Part shown: piece after piece, positions 1 to 10,348 of the stretch
Layout: each line of letters starts with the position of its first letter
How positions within the stretch are numbered: position 1 is the stretch's first letter
Assembly (NCBI RefSeq): GCF_900094585.1
Contig: NZ_FMAG01000006.1
Location: forward strand, 356,743 to 420,742
Direction of reading: 5' to 3'
DNA from: Martinezella multihospitum
GTDB taxonomy: Bacteria; Pseudomonadota; Alphaproteobacteria; Rhizobiales; Rhizobiaceae
Length of the DNA: 64,000 nucleotides
Position numbers and translations under genes: made by a program
The notes under the pieces: model-generated
Databases searched by the model: none
What the model saw: only the letters and a program-made list of their open reading frames with translations
Told to the model about the DNA's origin: nothing

Positions 1-403
1 CGGACATCGGCGCCAGCAGCGGCAGGCCGCCGCGTTCGTCGGTCACGGTCTCGTAGGCAACGGCAGTGACGCCGGAAGCGAGAAGGCCCTTGGTCTGTTC
101 GGGATCTGGCGCCAGATGCAGGTAGGTGTAGAGAAGCTGGCCCTCGCGAAGCTGCACCCATTCGGAGGGCTGCGGCTCCTTGACCTTCACGATCATATCG
201 CACCTCTCAAAGATGTCCTTGGCGCTTGCGGCGATCTTGGCACCGGCTGCAATGTAGGCGTGATCGTCGGCACCGATGCCGGAACCAGCCTTCGTTTCGA
301 TCCAGACTTCATGGCCATGGGCGACATATTCGCGAACGGACGCCGGCGTCAGGCCGACGCGATATTCGTGGTTCTTGATTTCCTTGGGGCAACCAACGCG
401 CAT
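1..403 (-). CDS. ald: Alanine dehydrogenase, N-terminal part (cut by window start)
   Basis: Cytosolic NAD-dependent interconversion of L-alanine and pyruvate plus ammonia. Only the first 134 codons lie in the window. The N-terminus MRVGCPKEIKNHEYRVGLTP is the typical start of the Ald/PntA N-terminal domain. The substrate-binding Lys in VKVKEP and the His in YLHLAPD, both conserved in Ald, are visible; the Rossmann domain lies outside. The ATG at 403 is preceded by a strong GAGGAGG-type ribosome binding site at about 408-416. It is divergent from an Lrp/AsnC regulator 152 bp away, the usual arrangement for an alanine-responsive activator (AldR type). Family assignment is firm; regulation is inferred from context. 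Confidence 0.93.
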   Translation of the reverse strand, partial: MRVGCPKEIKNHEYRVGLTPASVREYVAHGHEVWIETKAGSGIGADDHAYIAAGAKIAASAKDIFERCDMIVKVKEPQPSEWVQLREGQLLYTYLHLAPDPEQTKGLLASGVTAVAYETVTDERGGLPLLAPMS

Positions 404-555
404 TTCATTCCTCCTCGAATGCTTTTGCGTCCGACATTTTCTCCACCTGGAATCAGACCACCTCCGCTCTGCAATGTCCTTGCAAAGACGATTTGCGCTG
501 CAGTCATTTTTCGTGATTTATTGCGCGAATAGGAATTTCTTCGAAGGATCTTCGA

Positions 556-1017
556 ATGTCCGACCTTGATGCCATCGATCATTCGATTCTGCGGATGCTG
601 CAGCAGAATGCGCGGATCACCAATGCGGAGCTGGCTGAGAAGATCGGCCTATCTCCCTCGGCCTGTTCACGGCGGCTCGATATTCTGGAAAAAAGCGGCG
701 TCATCGACGGCTATCACGCGCATCTCTCGCACAAGGCGCTGGATTACAAGATGATCGCCTTCGTGCACATCTCGCTATCCGGCCAGTTCGCCAAGACGCT
801 TTCGGAATTCGAAACCGCGGTGAAGCGCTGCCCCAACGTGCTCTCCTGCTACCTCATGTCGGGGGAATACGACTACATATTGCGCGTCGCCGCGCGGGAT
901 CTCGAGGACTACGAACGCATCCATCGCGACTGGCTTTCCGCCCTGCCCCATGTCGTGAAGATCAATTCGAGCTTCGCGCTGCGCGAAGTCATCGATCGGC
1001 CGAATGTCGGCCTGTGA
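556..1017 (+). CDS. Lrp/AsnC family transcriptional regulator, probable regulator of ald
   Basis: DNA-binding regulator of 153 aa, the normal Lrp length. Residues about 4-60 form the AsnC winged helix (IDHSILRMLQQNARITNAEL, then a recognition helix SPSACSRRLDILE). Residues about 68-145 form the ligand-binding RAM domain. The ATG at 556 has GAAGGA about 8 bases upstream. It is transcribed away from alanine dehydrogenase through a shared 152-bp intergenic region, so control of ald in response to an amino acid is the natural inference. Lrp/AsnC membership is clear; the effector is not visible in the sequence. Confidence 0.92.
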   Translation: MSDLDAIDHSILRMLQQNARITNAELAEKIGLSPSACSRRLDILEKSGVIDGYHAHLSHKALDYKMIAFVHISLSGQFAKTLSEFETAVKRCPNVLSCYLMSGEYDYILRVAARDLEDYERIHRDWLSALPHVVKINSSFALREVIDRPNVGL

Positions 1018-1023
1018 TGCCCG

Positions 1024-1827
1024 TCAGCGCATGTCCAGCAATAGGGCGCGATGGTCCGAAACCTCTGGCTCGGCTACAGGATCGAAGCTGACAACCTCGA
1101 CGTTGGGCGTCACCAACATATAGTCGGCAAAACGCGGCTGCTTCTTGTAATATGAGGTGCGCGTGTCGTCATGTCCCCGCGAGGTGACGAGATCGACAAG
1201 CCCGAGGCTGCCGAGGATTTCGAAGGTCTCGCTATCCGGCAGCACGTTGAAATCCCCACAAACAACCAGCCGGTCGCCTTCCTGCCGAACCTGGCGAATG
1301 ATCTCGACGAGCGCATTCGCCTGATGGCGCCGGGCCGGCGTATCTCCCTTGCCTTCCAGATCTCGCAGGCCGTGCATATGGGCAATGGTGATGGGATAGC
1401 CGCGCTCATAGTCAAAGAGGCGGATGCAATGGGCATTGCGGGAACGCGGATGCGGTCCATAGCCGTCAGCCGAAAATTCGCCGTGAACGAAGCCGGTTGC
1501 TTGGCCAATGATCGGACGGGTTTTGCGCACGAAAGTCGCCAGCCCGAATTCTGAGTCAAATCGCCTGTCACCGTTGAAGAGATCGCCCCGCGCGACGGGG
1601 AGGAAGAAGGCATCGTAAGCCGGCAAAGCAGCCTTCAGCTCCTCGAAGAGATTGGCGCGCTGCGGAAGCTCGACGCCATGGTCGCGATAGACCAGCCATC
1701 TGCTGTCCGCATCCTGCGTACGAACCACCTCCTGCAGGCACAAAACATCTGCATCGACATCCGCGAGATAAGGCATCAACGGCTCATAAAGCCGGCCACC
1801 CCATGCATTCAACGAAACGATGCGCAT
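1024..1827 (-). CDS. Endonuclease/exonuclease/phosphatase (EEP) family protein
   Basis: Metal-dependent phosphodiesterase fold (DNase I/exonuclease III/sphingomyelinase superfamily), 267 aa. The family motifs appear in order: RIVSLNAWGG at the N-terminus, CLQEV with the metal-binding Glu near residue 35, GDFNVLPDS near residue 190, and the C-terminal SDHRALLLD with the catalytic Asp-His pair. I chose the ATG at 1827 because GGGGGAG lies 6 bases upstream; a TTG at 1842 would add five residues. No signal peptide is seen, so it is probably cytosolic. Substrate cannot be told from sequence. It converges with the Lrp gene, the two stops being only 6 bp apart. Confidence 0.85.
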   Translation of the reverse strand: MRIVSLNAWGGRLYEPLMPYLADVDADVLCLQEVVRTQDADSRWLVYRDHGVELPQRANLFEELKAALPAYDAFFLPVARGDLFNGDRRFDSEFGLATFVRKTRPIIGQATGFVHGEFSADGYGPHPRSRNAHCIRLFDYERGYPITIAHMHGLRDLEGKGDTPARRHQANALVEIIRQVRQEGDRLVVCGDFNVLPDSETFEILGSLGLVDLVTSRGHDDTRTSYYKKQPRFADYMLVTPNVEVVSFDPVAEPEVSDHRALLLDMR

Positions 1828-1990
1828 CTTCTGCTCCCCCAAATATTCACATTGCAGGTCACGTGCCGGGCACCCGATCCAGTACCGATTCGAGACTCTC
1901 GACTACAATTTTAGCGATTAGCATAAGCATCTCTCAATGCTCGCCTGCTATCCAGAAGAGGAAAAAAGATGCGCGAACCGGGATAATATC

Positions 1991-2350
1991 ATGCAATCCT
2001 CTCCCAAATCTCTTGTCGAAGGCAATCTGAAAATCAAGACGCGAGGTTCGCCGCGCCATCATGCCCGGTTGACGGGTCAGGTTCGCTATTTCACCAAGCT
2101 CGTCGCTGGCCGCGTGGTCAATATTTCCACCAGCGGCATTGCGCTCGACCTGCAGTCGCCGCTTTATGCCGCCGCCGGCAGCAAGGTTCGCGTCGAATGC
2201 GACGATATCGGCTTGCTGGACGGTTTCGTGCGCTGGGCTCACAATGGCCGCATCGGCATCGAATTCGATCGCTCGTCCAATGCCTCGGCGAAAGTCGCGT
2301 CCTATTTCCGCTTTTTCCACAAGGACATAAAGCCAGTTCTCAAGCGTTGA
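1991..2350 (+). CDS. PilZ domain protein (putative c-di-GMP receptor)
   Basis: 119 aa, essentially a lone PilZ domain. Both c-di-GMP signatures are present: RHHAR (the RxxxR motif, residues about 19-23) and NISTSG (the [D/N]xSxxG motif), followed by the beta-barrel strands RVECDDIGLLDGFVRWAHNG. Start at the ATG at 1991 removes a poorly conserved 18-residue extension that an upstream start at 1937 would give. Single-domain PilZ proteins usually act by binding a partner; no partner gene is adjacent. c-di-GMP binding is inferred from the intact motifs. Confidence 0.85.
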   Translation: MQSSPKSLVEGNLKIKTRGSPRHHARLTGQVRYFTKLVAGRVVNISTSGIALDLQSPLYAAAGSKVRVECDDIGLLDGFVRWAHNGRIGIEFDRSSNASAKVASYFRFFHKDIKPVLKR

Positions 2351-2488
2351 TCGAATGTCGGCGCAAGCCGGCTACGATCCACAATAAGCCTGTCACATTC
2401 CTGGTGCACACCTTCAAAAATCGTCCTAATCTCCCTCGCCCGAGAGATGATCGACGGACTTATAGCCCCATCGTTGAAGGAGTGTCTT

Positions 2489-4477
<1,989 letters not shown>

Positions 4478-4492
4478 TCACAGGCGCGATTG

Positions 4493-4521
4493 TCCTCTCC
4501 CCGTTTCGGGGAGAGGATTTT
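4493..4521. terminator. Rho-independent terminator downstream of cpdB (bidirectional)
   Basis: An 11-bp stem TCCTCTCCCCG / CGGGGAGAGGA closes on a TTT loop (4493-4517) and is followed by TTTT on the plus strand. It sits between the converging cpdB stop (4477) and the LysR-gene stop (4523), so it can end both transcripts. Confidence 0.8.
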
Positions 4522-4522
4522 C

Positions 4523-5491
4523 TCATTCTGCGGCGAGACGCTTGTCTCCCGGATGGAACATCTCAACGGCGGATTTGAAATCCTCGTGATTCGGGCATCG
4601 TGCCAGACGCGAGCGGAAAGCCTCTATCATCCAGGCTGCAGCCGGCCCTGGAGGATTGTCGACCTTGCGCACCGCATAGAGCGGATATTCGCTCTGGTCA
4701 TAGGCATCGAGCGCCAAAGGCACCAGCCGCTCCTTCTGCAGGTCTTCCATAATGAACGATGCCGGCAGGCCACCCCATCCGAGACCACCGCGGATCAGCT
4801 GATGCTTGGTGGCGATATCGCTCACATGCCAGACCTTGTAGGACAGGACGTTGAAATCCCTGCCATTCGTCAGGCTAGAGGCGTCAGTGACGACGAGCTG
4901 GATCTCGTCGCGCACATCGGCCAGCGTTAATGGTCTTCCCATCTGCGCTAGCGGGTGAGTCGGTGCCGCGACCGGCATCATGAAGGAATGGCCGATGCGC
5001 TCGATGACCAGGGCATCATCCTGCTTCACCACGGAGCCGCCGATGCCGATCGTCGACTTGCCACTGGAGACGAGTTCCATCATCGAGCCGAGTTCGCCGG
5101 TGTCGAGCCGCAAAGACACGTAGGGAAAACGGTCACGGAATTCGCGTAGCACATCGACGGTGGCGTGAACCGGCACCATGACGCTAATGGCGACGGCCAC
5201 TTCCGCCTCGAGCCCGGTCTTCAGGCCTTTCACCCTGGCGCGCATCACCTGGAGATCGGAAAGGATGCGGCGCGCATCCTCCAGCATCACCCTGCCCTCA
5301 TCCGTCAGCTTCGGCTGGCGCGAGCCCGACCGCTCGAACAAAGGCACTTCGAGCTGGGCCTCCAGATTGGCGATCGTGTAGCTGATGACCGATTGCGCAC
5401 GGTTGAGCATACGCGAAGCAGCCGAAAAACTGCCTGACTCCGCGACGGTCAAAAAGACCTGCAATTGGTCGAGGGTGGGATTGGGGAGCAT
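4523..5491 (-). CDS. LysR family transcriptional regulator
   Basis: 322 aa. Residues about 5-65 are the LysR helix-turn-helix (LDQLQVFLTVAESGSFSAAS, then AQSVISYTIANLEAQL), followed by the linker helix and a periplasmic-binding-protein-like effector domain from about residue 90. The ATG at 5491 has GGATGG upstream. It is divergent from the azoreductase gene at 5628, and a palindrome with LysR geometry lies between them, so azoR is the likely target. The inducer is not predictable from sequence. Confidence 0.9.
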   Translation of the reverse strand: MLPNPTLDQLQVFLTVAESGSFSAASRMLNRAQSVISYTIANLEAQLEVPLFERSGSRQPKLTDEGRVMLEDARRILSDLQVMRARVKGLKTGLEAEVAVAISVMVPVHATVDVLREFRDRFPYVSLRLDTGELGSMMELVSSGKSTIGIGGSVVKQDDALVIERIGHSFMMPVAAPTHPLAQMGRPLTLADVRDEIQLVVTDASSLTNGRDFNVLSYKVWHVSDIATKHQLIRGGLGWGGLPASFIMEDLQKERLVPLALDAYDQSEYPLYAVRKVDNPPGPAAAWMIEAFRSRLARCPNHEDFKSAVEMFHPGDKRLAAE

Positions 5492-5508
5492 CTGCCATCC
5501 ATTCTATC

Positions 5509-5530
5509 GATAATTCCAATCCATATTATC
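5509..5530. promoter_or_regulatory. Candidate LysR-type operator between lysR gene and azoR
   Basis: Perfect inverted repeat GATAAT-N10-ATTATC (5509-5514 and 5525-5530). It contains the T-N11-A core typical of LysR binding sites and lies 18 bp upstream of the regulator start. Function inferred from position and symmetry. Confidence 0.5.
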
Positions 5531-5627
5531 ACAGTTTTTCTCGATAGCACTGAAGACTTATCTATTGATGCAAAGGCGATCGGACTCTCCCAGCCGATTT
5601 AGCAACTCATTGAAAAGGAAAACGGAT

Positions 5628-6242
5628 ATGTCCTCCATTCTGCTTCTGACCTCCAGCCCGCGTCCGGACTCGCTCTCCACCAAGATCGCGACCGAACTGG
5701 CCGAGAAGATCAAGTCCAACAACCCGGGCAAGACGCTCGTCAAGCGCGACCTCGCCGCCGACAACCTGCCGCATATCGACGGCCCCTTCACCGCCGCCAT
5801 CCGCACGCCGGCCGATGCCCGCACGCCCGAGCAGCAGGAACTGGTCAAGGTTTCCGACGCACTCGTCGACGAGCTGCTGGCAGCCGACACGCTGGTCATC
5901 GGCACCGGCCTCATCAACTTCAACATCTACTCCTCGCTGAAGACCTGGATTGACAACGTCGCCCGCGCCGGCCGCACCTTCACCTACACGGAAACCGGCC
6001 CGAAGGGCCTTGCCACCGGCAAGAAGGCCTACATCGTGCTCGCCTCCGGCGGCGTCTACTCCGAAGGTCCGGCTGCCCCGCTGAACCATGCCGTTCCCTA
6101 CCTGAAGTCGGTTCTCGCCTTCATCGGCATCACCGATGTCGAGACCGTTTACATCGAGGGCGTCGCCTTCGGTCCGGAAGCTGCCGAAAAGGCCATCGGT
6201 GCCGCCCAGGCCCGCGCTTCCGAGCTGGCTCTCGCCGCTTAA
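5628..6242 (+). CDS. azoR: FMN-dependent NADH-azoreductase / NADH:quinone reductase
   Basis: Flavodoxin-like oxidoreductase (Flavodoxin_2 family) of 204 aa, close to the usual AzoR length of about 200. Visible family features are the N-terminal phosphate-binding loop TSSPRPDSLSTKIA, the flavin-contacting NFNIYSSLKTWIDNVARAGRTF and the ASGGVYS turn. AzoR proteins reduce quinones and azo dyes with NADH and protect against thiol and quinone stress. Start at the ATG at 5628 (AAAGGAAA upstream) rather than 5565, because residues 1-8 (MSSILLLT) are the first beta strand. It is divergent from a LysR regulator. Confidence 0.9.
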   Translation: MSSILLLTSSPRPDSLSTKIATELAEKIKSNNPGKTLVKRDLAADNLPHIDGPFTAAIRTPADARTPEQQELVKVSDALVDELLAADTLVIGTGLINFNIYSSLKTWIDNVARAGRTFTYTETGPKGLATGKKAYIVLASGGVYSEGPAAPLNHAVPYLKSVLAFIGITDVETVYIEGVAFGPEAAEKAIGAAQARASELALAA

Positions 6243-6295
6243 TTGGCAGCATTATTCCGATGATGACAGGCGGCCGGCTCCAACCGGCCGCTTTG

Positions 6296-6877
6296 CTATT
6301 CTGACTGCGGCAATTCCTTCACGAACTGCCTCACTGTTTCCAGAATTTCATTGGAAAGCGCTTCGTCATTCGCCACGCGCGCAAGGCCGAGGGCTCCGGT
6401 TATCAGGCAGGAGGCGATGATTGCCTTGCGCCTTGCCTCGGCTGTCTCAGGCTTCGGCATGCGCGCCGTCATCGCGTCGAAATTCCTTCGCAAGCCGTCC
6501 GTCGCGACGGTACGGACTGCATCGCTGCTGCGCGCCATGTCCGCCGTCAGCGCCGCATAGGCACAGCCCTCGCCGCAATGATCGCGGTGACGTTCGCTGA
6601 GATAAGTATCGACATAATCGTTGAGCGGGATGCTTTCAGGATCGATCCCCATTTCCTCCTGCTGCCGTCGCCAGGATCCGATCGCTGATTCCATGGCTTC
6701 CGCCACGAGTTCATCGCGTGAGGCGAAATGCTTGTAGAAGCCGCCGACGGTCAAACCCGCCTCCTTCATCAGGTCGGCAACGCCGATCCCTTCCAGTCCC
6801 TCCTCGCGCAACCGCTTGGCGGCGAGCGTCACGATGCGCTCATGCGTCTTCTGCTTTTCCAATTGCGAACGGCCCAT
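6296..6877 (-). CDS. TetR/AcrR family transcriptional repressor
   Basis: 193 aa from the ATG at 6877 (MGRSQLEKQKTHERIVTLAA). The TetR N-terminal HTH covers about residues 10-56 and ends with VGGFYKHFASRDELVAEAM. The ligand domain is helical with CGEGCAYAALTADMAR. It is divergent from an SDR oxidoreductase gene; two near-identical palindromic sites lie in the 105-bp gap, so autorepression and control of the SDR gene are likely. An upstream start at 6922 would place the N-terminus inside the first operator and is less likely. Confidence 0.9.
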   Translation of the reverse strand: MGRSQLEKQKTHERIVTLAAKRLREEGLEGIGVADLMKEAGLTVGGFYKHFASRDELVAEAMESAIGSWRRQQEEMGIDPESIPLNDYVDTYLSERHRDHCGEGCAYAALTADMARSSDAVRTVATDGLRRNFDAMTARMPKPETAEARRKAIIASCLITGALGLARVANDEALSNEILETVRQFVKELPQSE

Positions 6878-6909
6878 CGAAAATCCTTTCGTGCCCGGCT
6901 TGACAAAAT

Positions 6910-6949
6910 GGATTACGATCATAATCCTTATAGATAACGATCATAATCC
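6910..6949. promoter_or_regulatory. Twin palindromic operators between tetR and SDR genes
   Basis: Site 1 (6910-6927) reads GGATTACGATCATAATCC, a palindrome with one mismatched pair. Site 2 (6932-6949) repeats ACGATCATAATCC with a weaker left arm. The GATC centres are 22 bp apart, two helical turns, so two dimers would bind the same face. This is typical of TetR-controlled divergent promoters. Confidence 0.7.
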
Positions 6950-6982
6950 AGATCGTGATGAAAGCCAACAGGAGCTACGAAC

Positions 6983-7759
6983 ATGCGTCTCAAGAACAAG
7001 GTCGCCATCATCACCGGCGGAAACAGCGGTATTGGCCTTGCCACCGCCCGCCTCTTTCTCGCCGAAGGTGCCAAAGTCGCCATAACGGGCCGCAATGCCA
7101 AAACACTGGCTGCGGCAGCGGAACAACTCGGCGGCGGCGTGCTGGCATTACAGGCCGACACCACCGATATCCCGGCGATGGAGAAGGCCTTTGCCGAGGC
7201 GGCGGAGAAGCTTGGAAAGTTCGATGTGGTCTTTGCCAATGCCGGCATTGCCGGCGATACCCCGCTCGGCAAGACGACGCTTGAGCAGTTCGAAACCATC
7301 GTCCGCATCAATTTCACCGGCGTCTTCTTCACCGTGCAGGCCGCCCTGCCGTATCTGAACGATGGCGGCTCCGTCATCCTGAACGGCTCCGTGCACGCCG
7401 TCCTCGGCATTCCCGGCGCTTCGGCCTATGCAGGCACCAAGGGCGCCGTTCGCGCCATGACCCGCAATCTCGCTTCCGAACTTGCGCCCCGCGGCATCCG
7501 CGTCAACCAGGTGACGCCGGGCGCCACCAAGACGCCGATCTGGGAGCCGCGTGCTGCGACGCCGGAGGCCCTGGATGCGCTGCAGACCCGCTTCGGCAGC
7601 CTGAGCCCGCTCGGCCGCATGAGCGAAGCCGATGAAATCGCCAGGGCCGCGCTCTACTTCGCCTCCGACGATTCCGCCAACGTGACGGCCATCGAAATCA
7701 CGGTCGACGGCGGCGCCATCAACGCTCCGTCCGGTGCGAAGTTGTTCCGCACGGCTTGA
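6983..7759 (+). CDS. Short-chain dehydrogenase/reductase (SDR) family oxidoreductase
   Basis: Classical NAD(P)-dependent SDR of 258 aa. It shows the cofactor motif TGGNSGIG (residues 11-18), the structural NAG (FANAGIAG), a catalytic Ser in ILNGSVHA and the YAGTK (YxxxK) motif. The C-terminus VDGGA is typical. AGGAG lies 9 bases before the ATG at 6983. Substrate is not predictable. The divergent TetR gene and twin operators suggest induction by a small molecule that the enzyme may act on; that is inference. Confidence 0.9.
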   Translation: MRLKNKVAIITGGNSGIGLATARLFLAEGAKVAITGRNAKTLAAAAEQLGGGVLALQADTTDIPAMEKAFAEAAEKLGKFDVVFANAGIAGDTPLGKTTLEQFETIVRINFTGVFFTVQAALPYLNDGGSVILNGSVHAVLGIPGASAYAGTKGAVRAMTRNLASELAPRGIRVNQVTPGATKTPIWEPRAATPEALDALQTRFGSLSPLGRMSEADEIARAALYFASDDSANVTAIEITVDGGAINAPSGAKLFRTA

Positions 7760-7870
7760 GGCCAGCGAAAATCCAGTTAGCTCTCGATTTCAGGAAGTAT
7801 TACGGGCCGCCAGAAGCTAACGCGGAGGCGGCCCAGCAACCATAGACGTATCAAAAAATAGGACTGACGA

Positions 7871-8209
7871 TCAGACCTGGCGAACCTTTTCACCGTCGCC
7901 AAAGAGGCCGGCGCCGTTCTGATCGATGATCTGCTGGCCCTTGCGGAAGGTCGATTCCACCGCATCATCAGACGAGGTGAAAACGTCGGCGCGGATGAAA
8001 TTGCGCACCAGGATCTCGCCGTTCACATCCTTCTCGATCCGGCCCATGAGGCGGAACTGGTTGCCCTCGCGCTGCGGGGTCGCATGGATCGTGCAGCCGG
8101 CATGCACCTGTGGTTCTACACTGACCGTAGAACCGCCAGACTTTTCAGTGCCCGCCTGCGATGCACCGCCGGTGAAGATCGAGATGATATTTGAAAAGAA
8201 TGAAGCCAT
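7871..8209 (-). CDS. HlyU family protein
   Basis: 112 aa. It matches the rhizobial HlyU-family pattern: a short N-terminal FFSNIISIF segment, then a beta-rich domain with GCTIHATPQREGNQFRLMG and DVFTSSDDAVESTFRKGQQI. The Vibrio founder HlyU is a regulator, but this family has no obvious HTH, so a regulatory role should not be assumed. The ATG at 8209 fits the start of the conserved region. It sits just downstream of ilvA on the same strand with a 37-bp gap and may be co-transcribed. Confidence 0.75.
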   Translation of the reverse strand: MASFFSNIISIFTGGASQAGTEKSGGSTVSVEPQVHAGCTIHATPQREGNQFRLMGRIEKDVNGEILVRNFIRADVFTSSDDAVESTFRKGQQIIDQNGAGLFGDGEKVRQV

Positions 8210-8246
8210 GGATCGCCTTTAGCATGAAGGTTGCAAGGTCGCAAAG

Positions 8247-9497
8247 TCAAATGATCAGGTTGGCCAGGATCTCGTTTTCGGTGATGTCCTCGTAGCCCAT
8301 GCCGGAACTTTCGAAATTGGCGATAAGCTGCTTGAAATTATCCGGATTCTTCGTCTCGATGCCGATGAGGATCGAGCCGAAATTGCGGGCGCTCTTCTTC
8401 AAATATTCAAAGCGGGCGATATCGTCTTCCGGCCCGAGCATGTTGAGGAAATCGCGAAGCGCGCCGGGGCGCTGCGCCAGACGCAGGATGAAGTATTTCT
8501 TCAAGCCCGCATAGCGCATGGCGCGTTCCTTGACGTCAGGCAGGCGTTCGAAGTCGAAATTGCCGCCGGAGACGACGGCAACGATGGTCTTGCCGCGGAT
8601 GCTGTCGCGATCGAGCTTTTCCAGTGCCGTGATCGCCAGCGCGCCGGCCGGCTCCAGCACCACGCCTTCGACATTCAGCATATCGGTGATGGTGACGCAG
8701 ATGGCATTTTCCTCGATGAGCTTGACCTGCTCGGCCGCAAAGCCTTTCAGGGCGGCGAAGTTCAGCTCGCCGATACGGCCGACGGCAGCGCCATCGACGA
8801 AATTGTCGACCTTGGCGAGCGTCACCACCTGCCCCGCCTCGATGCTGCGGCGCAGGCTCGGCGCTCCGGCGGGCTCGGCGAAGGTGAAGGCATCACGGGG
8901 GAGTTTATCGGCAAAATAGCCGGTGATCCCAGCCGCAAGACCGCCACCGCCGACGGGAAGAAGGACGTGATCGGGGGTAACGCCCTCAGGCAGCTGCTCG
9001 GCAATCTCGGCAGCGACCGTCGCCTGCCCCTCGATGATATCGGCATGATCGAAGGGGGGCACCATGACACCATCGATGCGTTCGACATGCTCGCGCGCCG
9101 CCTGATAGCATTGATCGAAGAAATCGCCGAAGAGCTTGATGGTGATGAACTCGCCACCGAAGATACGGGTCTTGTCGATCTTCTGCTGCGGCGTCGTCAC
9201 AGGCATATAAACCACGCCCGGCACGCCGAAATGGCGGCAGACGAAGGCAAAGCCTTGTGCATGATTGCCGGCGGAGGCGCAGACGAAGGTCTTTCCCGTA
9301 CCGCCTTCAGCAATCACCTTGCGGAAGAAATTGAAGGCGCCGCGGATCTTGTAGGAACGGACCGGCGTCAGATCCTCGCGTTTCAGCCAGATATCCGCAC
9401 CATAGCGCGCCGAAAGATGCTCATTCAGCTGCAGCGGCGTTACGGGGAAGAGGCCACGCATGGCCTCGGTGGCTTCGAGAACAGTCTGTTTGTCCAC
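8247..9497 (-). CDS. ilvA: Threonine ammonia-lyase (threonine dehydratase)
   Basis: PLP enzyme converting L-threonine to 2-oxobutanoate and ammonia, first step of isoleucine synthesis. The PLP lysine is in RSYKIRGAFNFF, the phosphate-binding loop is VGGGGLAAG, and the C-terminal 90 residues form a single ACT-like regulatory domain (YFILRLAQRPGALRDFLN onward). At about 416 aa it is shorter than the E. coli enzyme, which has two ACT-like repeats. I prefer the GTG at 9497 (GAAGGA 10 bases upstream); a TTG at 9518 with GGAGG only 3 bases away is the alternative. Biosynthetic rather than catabolic TdcB-type role is inferred from the ACT domain. Confidence 0.9.
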   Translation of the reverse strand: MDKQTVLEATEAMRGLFPVTPLQLNEHLSARYGADIWLKREDLTPVRSYKIRGAFNFFRKVIAEGGTGKTFVCASAGNHAQGFAFVCRHFGVPGVVYMPVTTPQQKIDKTRIFGGEFITIKLFGDFFDQCYQAAREHVERIDGVMVPPFDHADIIEGQATVAAEIAEQLPEGVTPDHVLLPVGGGGLAAGITGYFADKLPRDAFTFAEPAGAPSLRRSIEAGQVVTLAKVDNFVDGAAVGRIGELNFAALKGFAAEQVKLIEENAICVTITDMLNVEGVVLEPAGALAITALEKLDRDSIRGKTIVAVVSGGNFDFERLPDVKERAMRYAGLKKYFILRLAQRPGALRDFLNMLGPEDDIARFEYLKKSARNFGSILIGIETKNPDNFKQLIANFESSGMGYEDITENEILANLII

Positions 9498-9764
9498 GGC
9501 TTGTCCGTCCTTCTTCAATCGCCTCCGCTATGACACAGGAAAGATGAGCAAAGAAAGCCTGTTTATCGCGTTTTCGGTCCTGCAATGGCAAGATTGGCCG
9601 CACCGAACGGGTAATTAACCATTTATGTCTCTGACCGTCGAAACCCCTAAATCTGTGAATTGACAGCCAAGCTCCCCCTGCGTCCAATATGACACAGCCA
9701 TCATGATGATGGTTAGAGGCCCGCCTTACATCCGATCCGTCGGCTACGGCGGGCTTCGCCTGGG

Positions 9765-9971
9765 TCACTTCGCGGTGGCATCGTTTTTCCGAGCATCGGA
9801 ACAGGCTACATCCGAGGCATCCAGTGTCTCCGGGCAAACCGGTACACCCCGCTCGGTCAGAACAAAGGGCTCGTCCAGAATATGCTCCTGCTTCAGGGCA
9901 TTGACCAATTCCGCACGTAAACCGTCTCCACGCTTTGCCGCGATCACATGCAAATATAGGAAGATAGACAT
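9765..9971 (-). CDS. Hypothetical 68-aa protein
   Basis: Unrecognised small soluble protein starting MSIFLYLHVIAAKRGDGLRA. The ATG at 9971 is chosen over an ORF start at 10010 because GGAGGG lies 4-9 bases upstream. No signal peptide or membrane segment is seen, and it has two Cys. It lies just downstream of tRNA-Leu on the same strand. The good ribosome binding site argues it is real; function unknown. Confidence 0.5.
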   Translation of the reverse strand: MSIFLYLHVIAAKRGDGLRAELVNALKQEHILDEPFVLTERGVPVCPETLDASDVACSDARKNDATAK

Positions 9972-10048
9972 GGCACCCTCCGATCCGGTTGATGGGATCA
10001 GAGTAGGCATTGACGCAGGTGCCAGCCACCCGTTTCCTGCTGAGCCAA

Positions 10049-10134
10049 TGGTGCGGACGACGGGGGTCGAACCCGTACAGCCAAAGGCCGAGGGATTTTA
10101 AGTCCCTTGCGTCTACCAGTTTCGCCACGTCCGC
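10049..10134 (-). tRNA. tRNA-Leu (anticodon UAA)
   Basis: Read on the minus strand from 10134: acceptor GCGGACG pairs perfectly with CGTCCGC, discriminator A, and CCA is encoded (10049-10051). The anticodon loop is CTTAAAA, giving anticodon TAA, and the T-loop is GTTCGAC. An extended variable arm (class II) fits leucine. 86 nt including CCA. Confidence 0.95.
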
Positions 10135-10298
10135 GCTGGGCGATTTCAATATCTTGCGTCGTGTGATTTGGAAAGCGCTGCGCGGTCGTTTTTTGAGTTA
10201 GACTCCAGCTTTCTCGGATACGCCGGCGACTTCAATCAAGCGATGAGCGCGACCGGGTTGATGCAAATGGACCGCCGCCAACGCATCTCGCAAACGAA

Positions 10299-10324
10299 AG
10301 AGGCGCAGCCTTCGCCGCGCCTCT
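10299..10324 (-). terminator. Rho-independent terminator of wrbA
   Basis: An 8-bp stem AGAGGCGC / GCGCCTCT with a 10-nt loop, followed on the minus strand by TTTCGTTT. It begins 24 bp beyond the wrbA stop. Confidence 0.7.
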
Positions 10325-10348
10325 CTCAATCGATATGCAGAATTCAAA

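Noticed and set aside
9703..10101. Plus-strand frame with SVGYGGLRLGHFAV opposite the 68-aa gene
   Set aside because: A commonly seen spurious frame around GC-rich hairpins; it runs into the tRNA and lacks a ribosome binding site.
10040..10149. Protein reading DVAKLVDARDLKSLG over the tRNA
   Set aside because: This is the well-known false translation of tRNA-Leu; the cloverleaf with encoded CCA is unambiguous.
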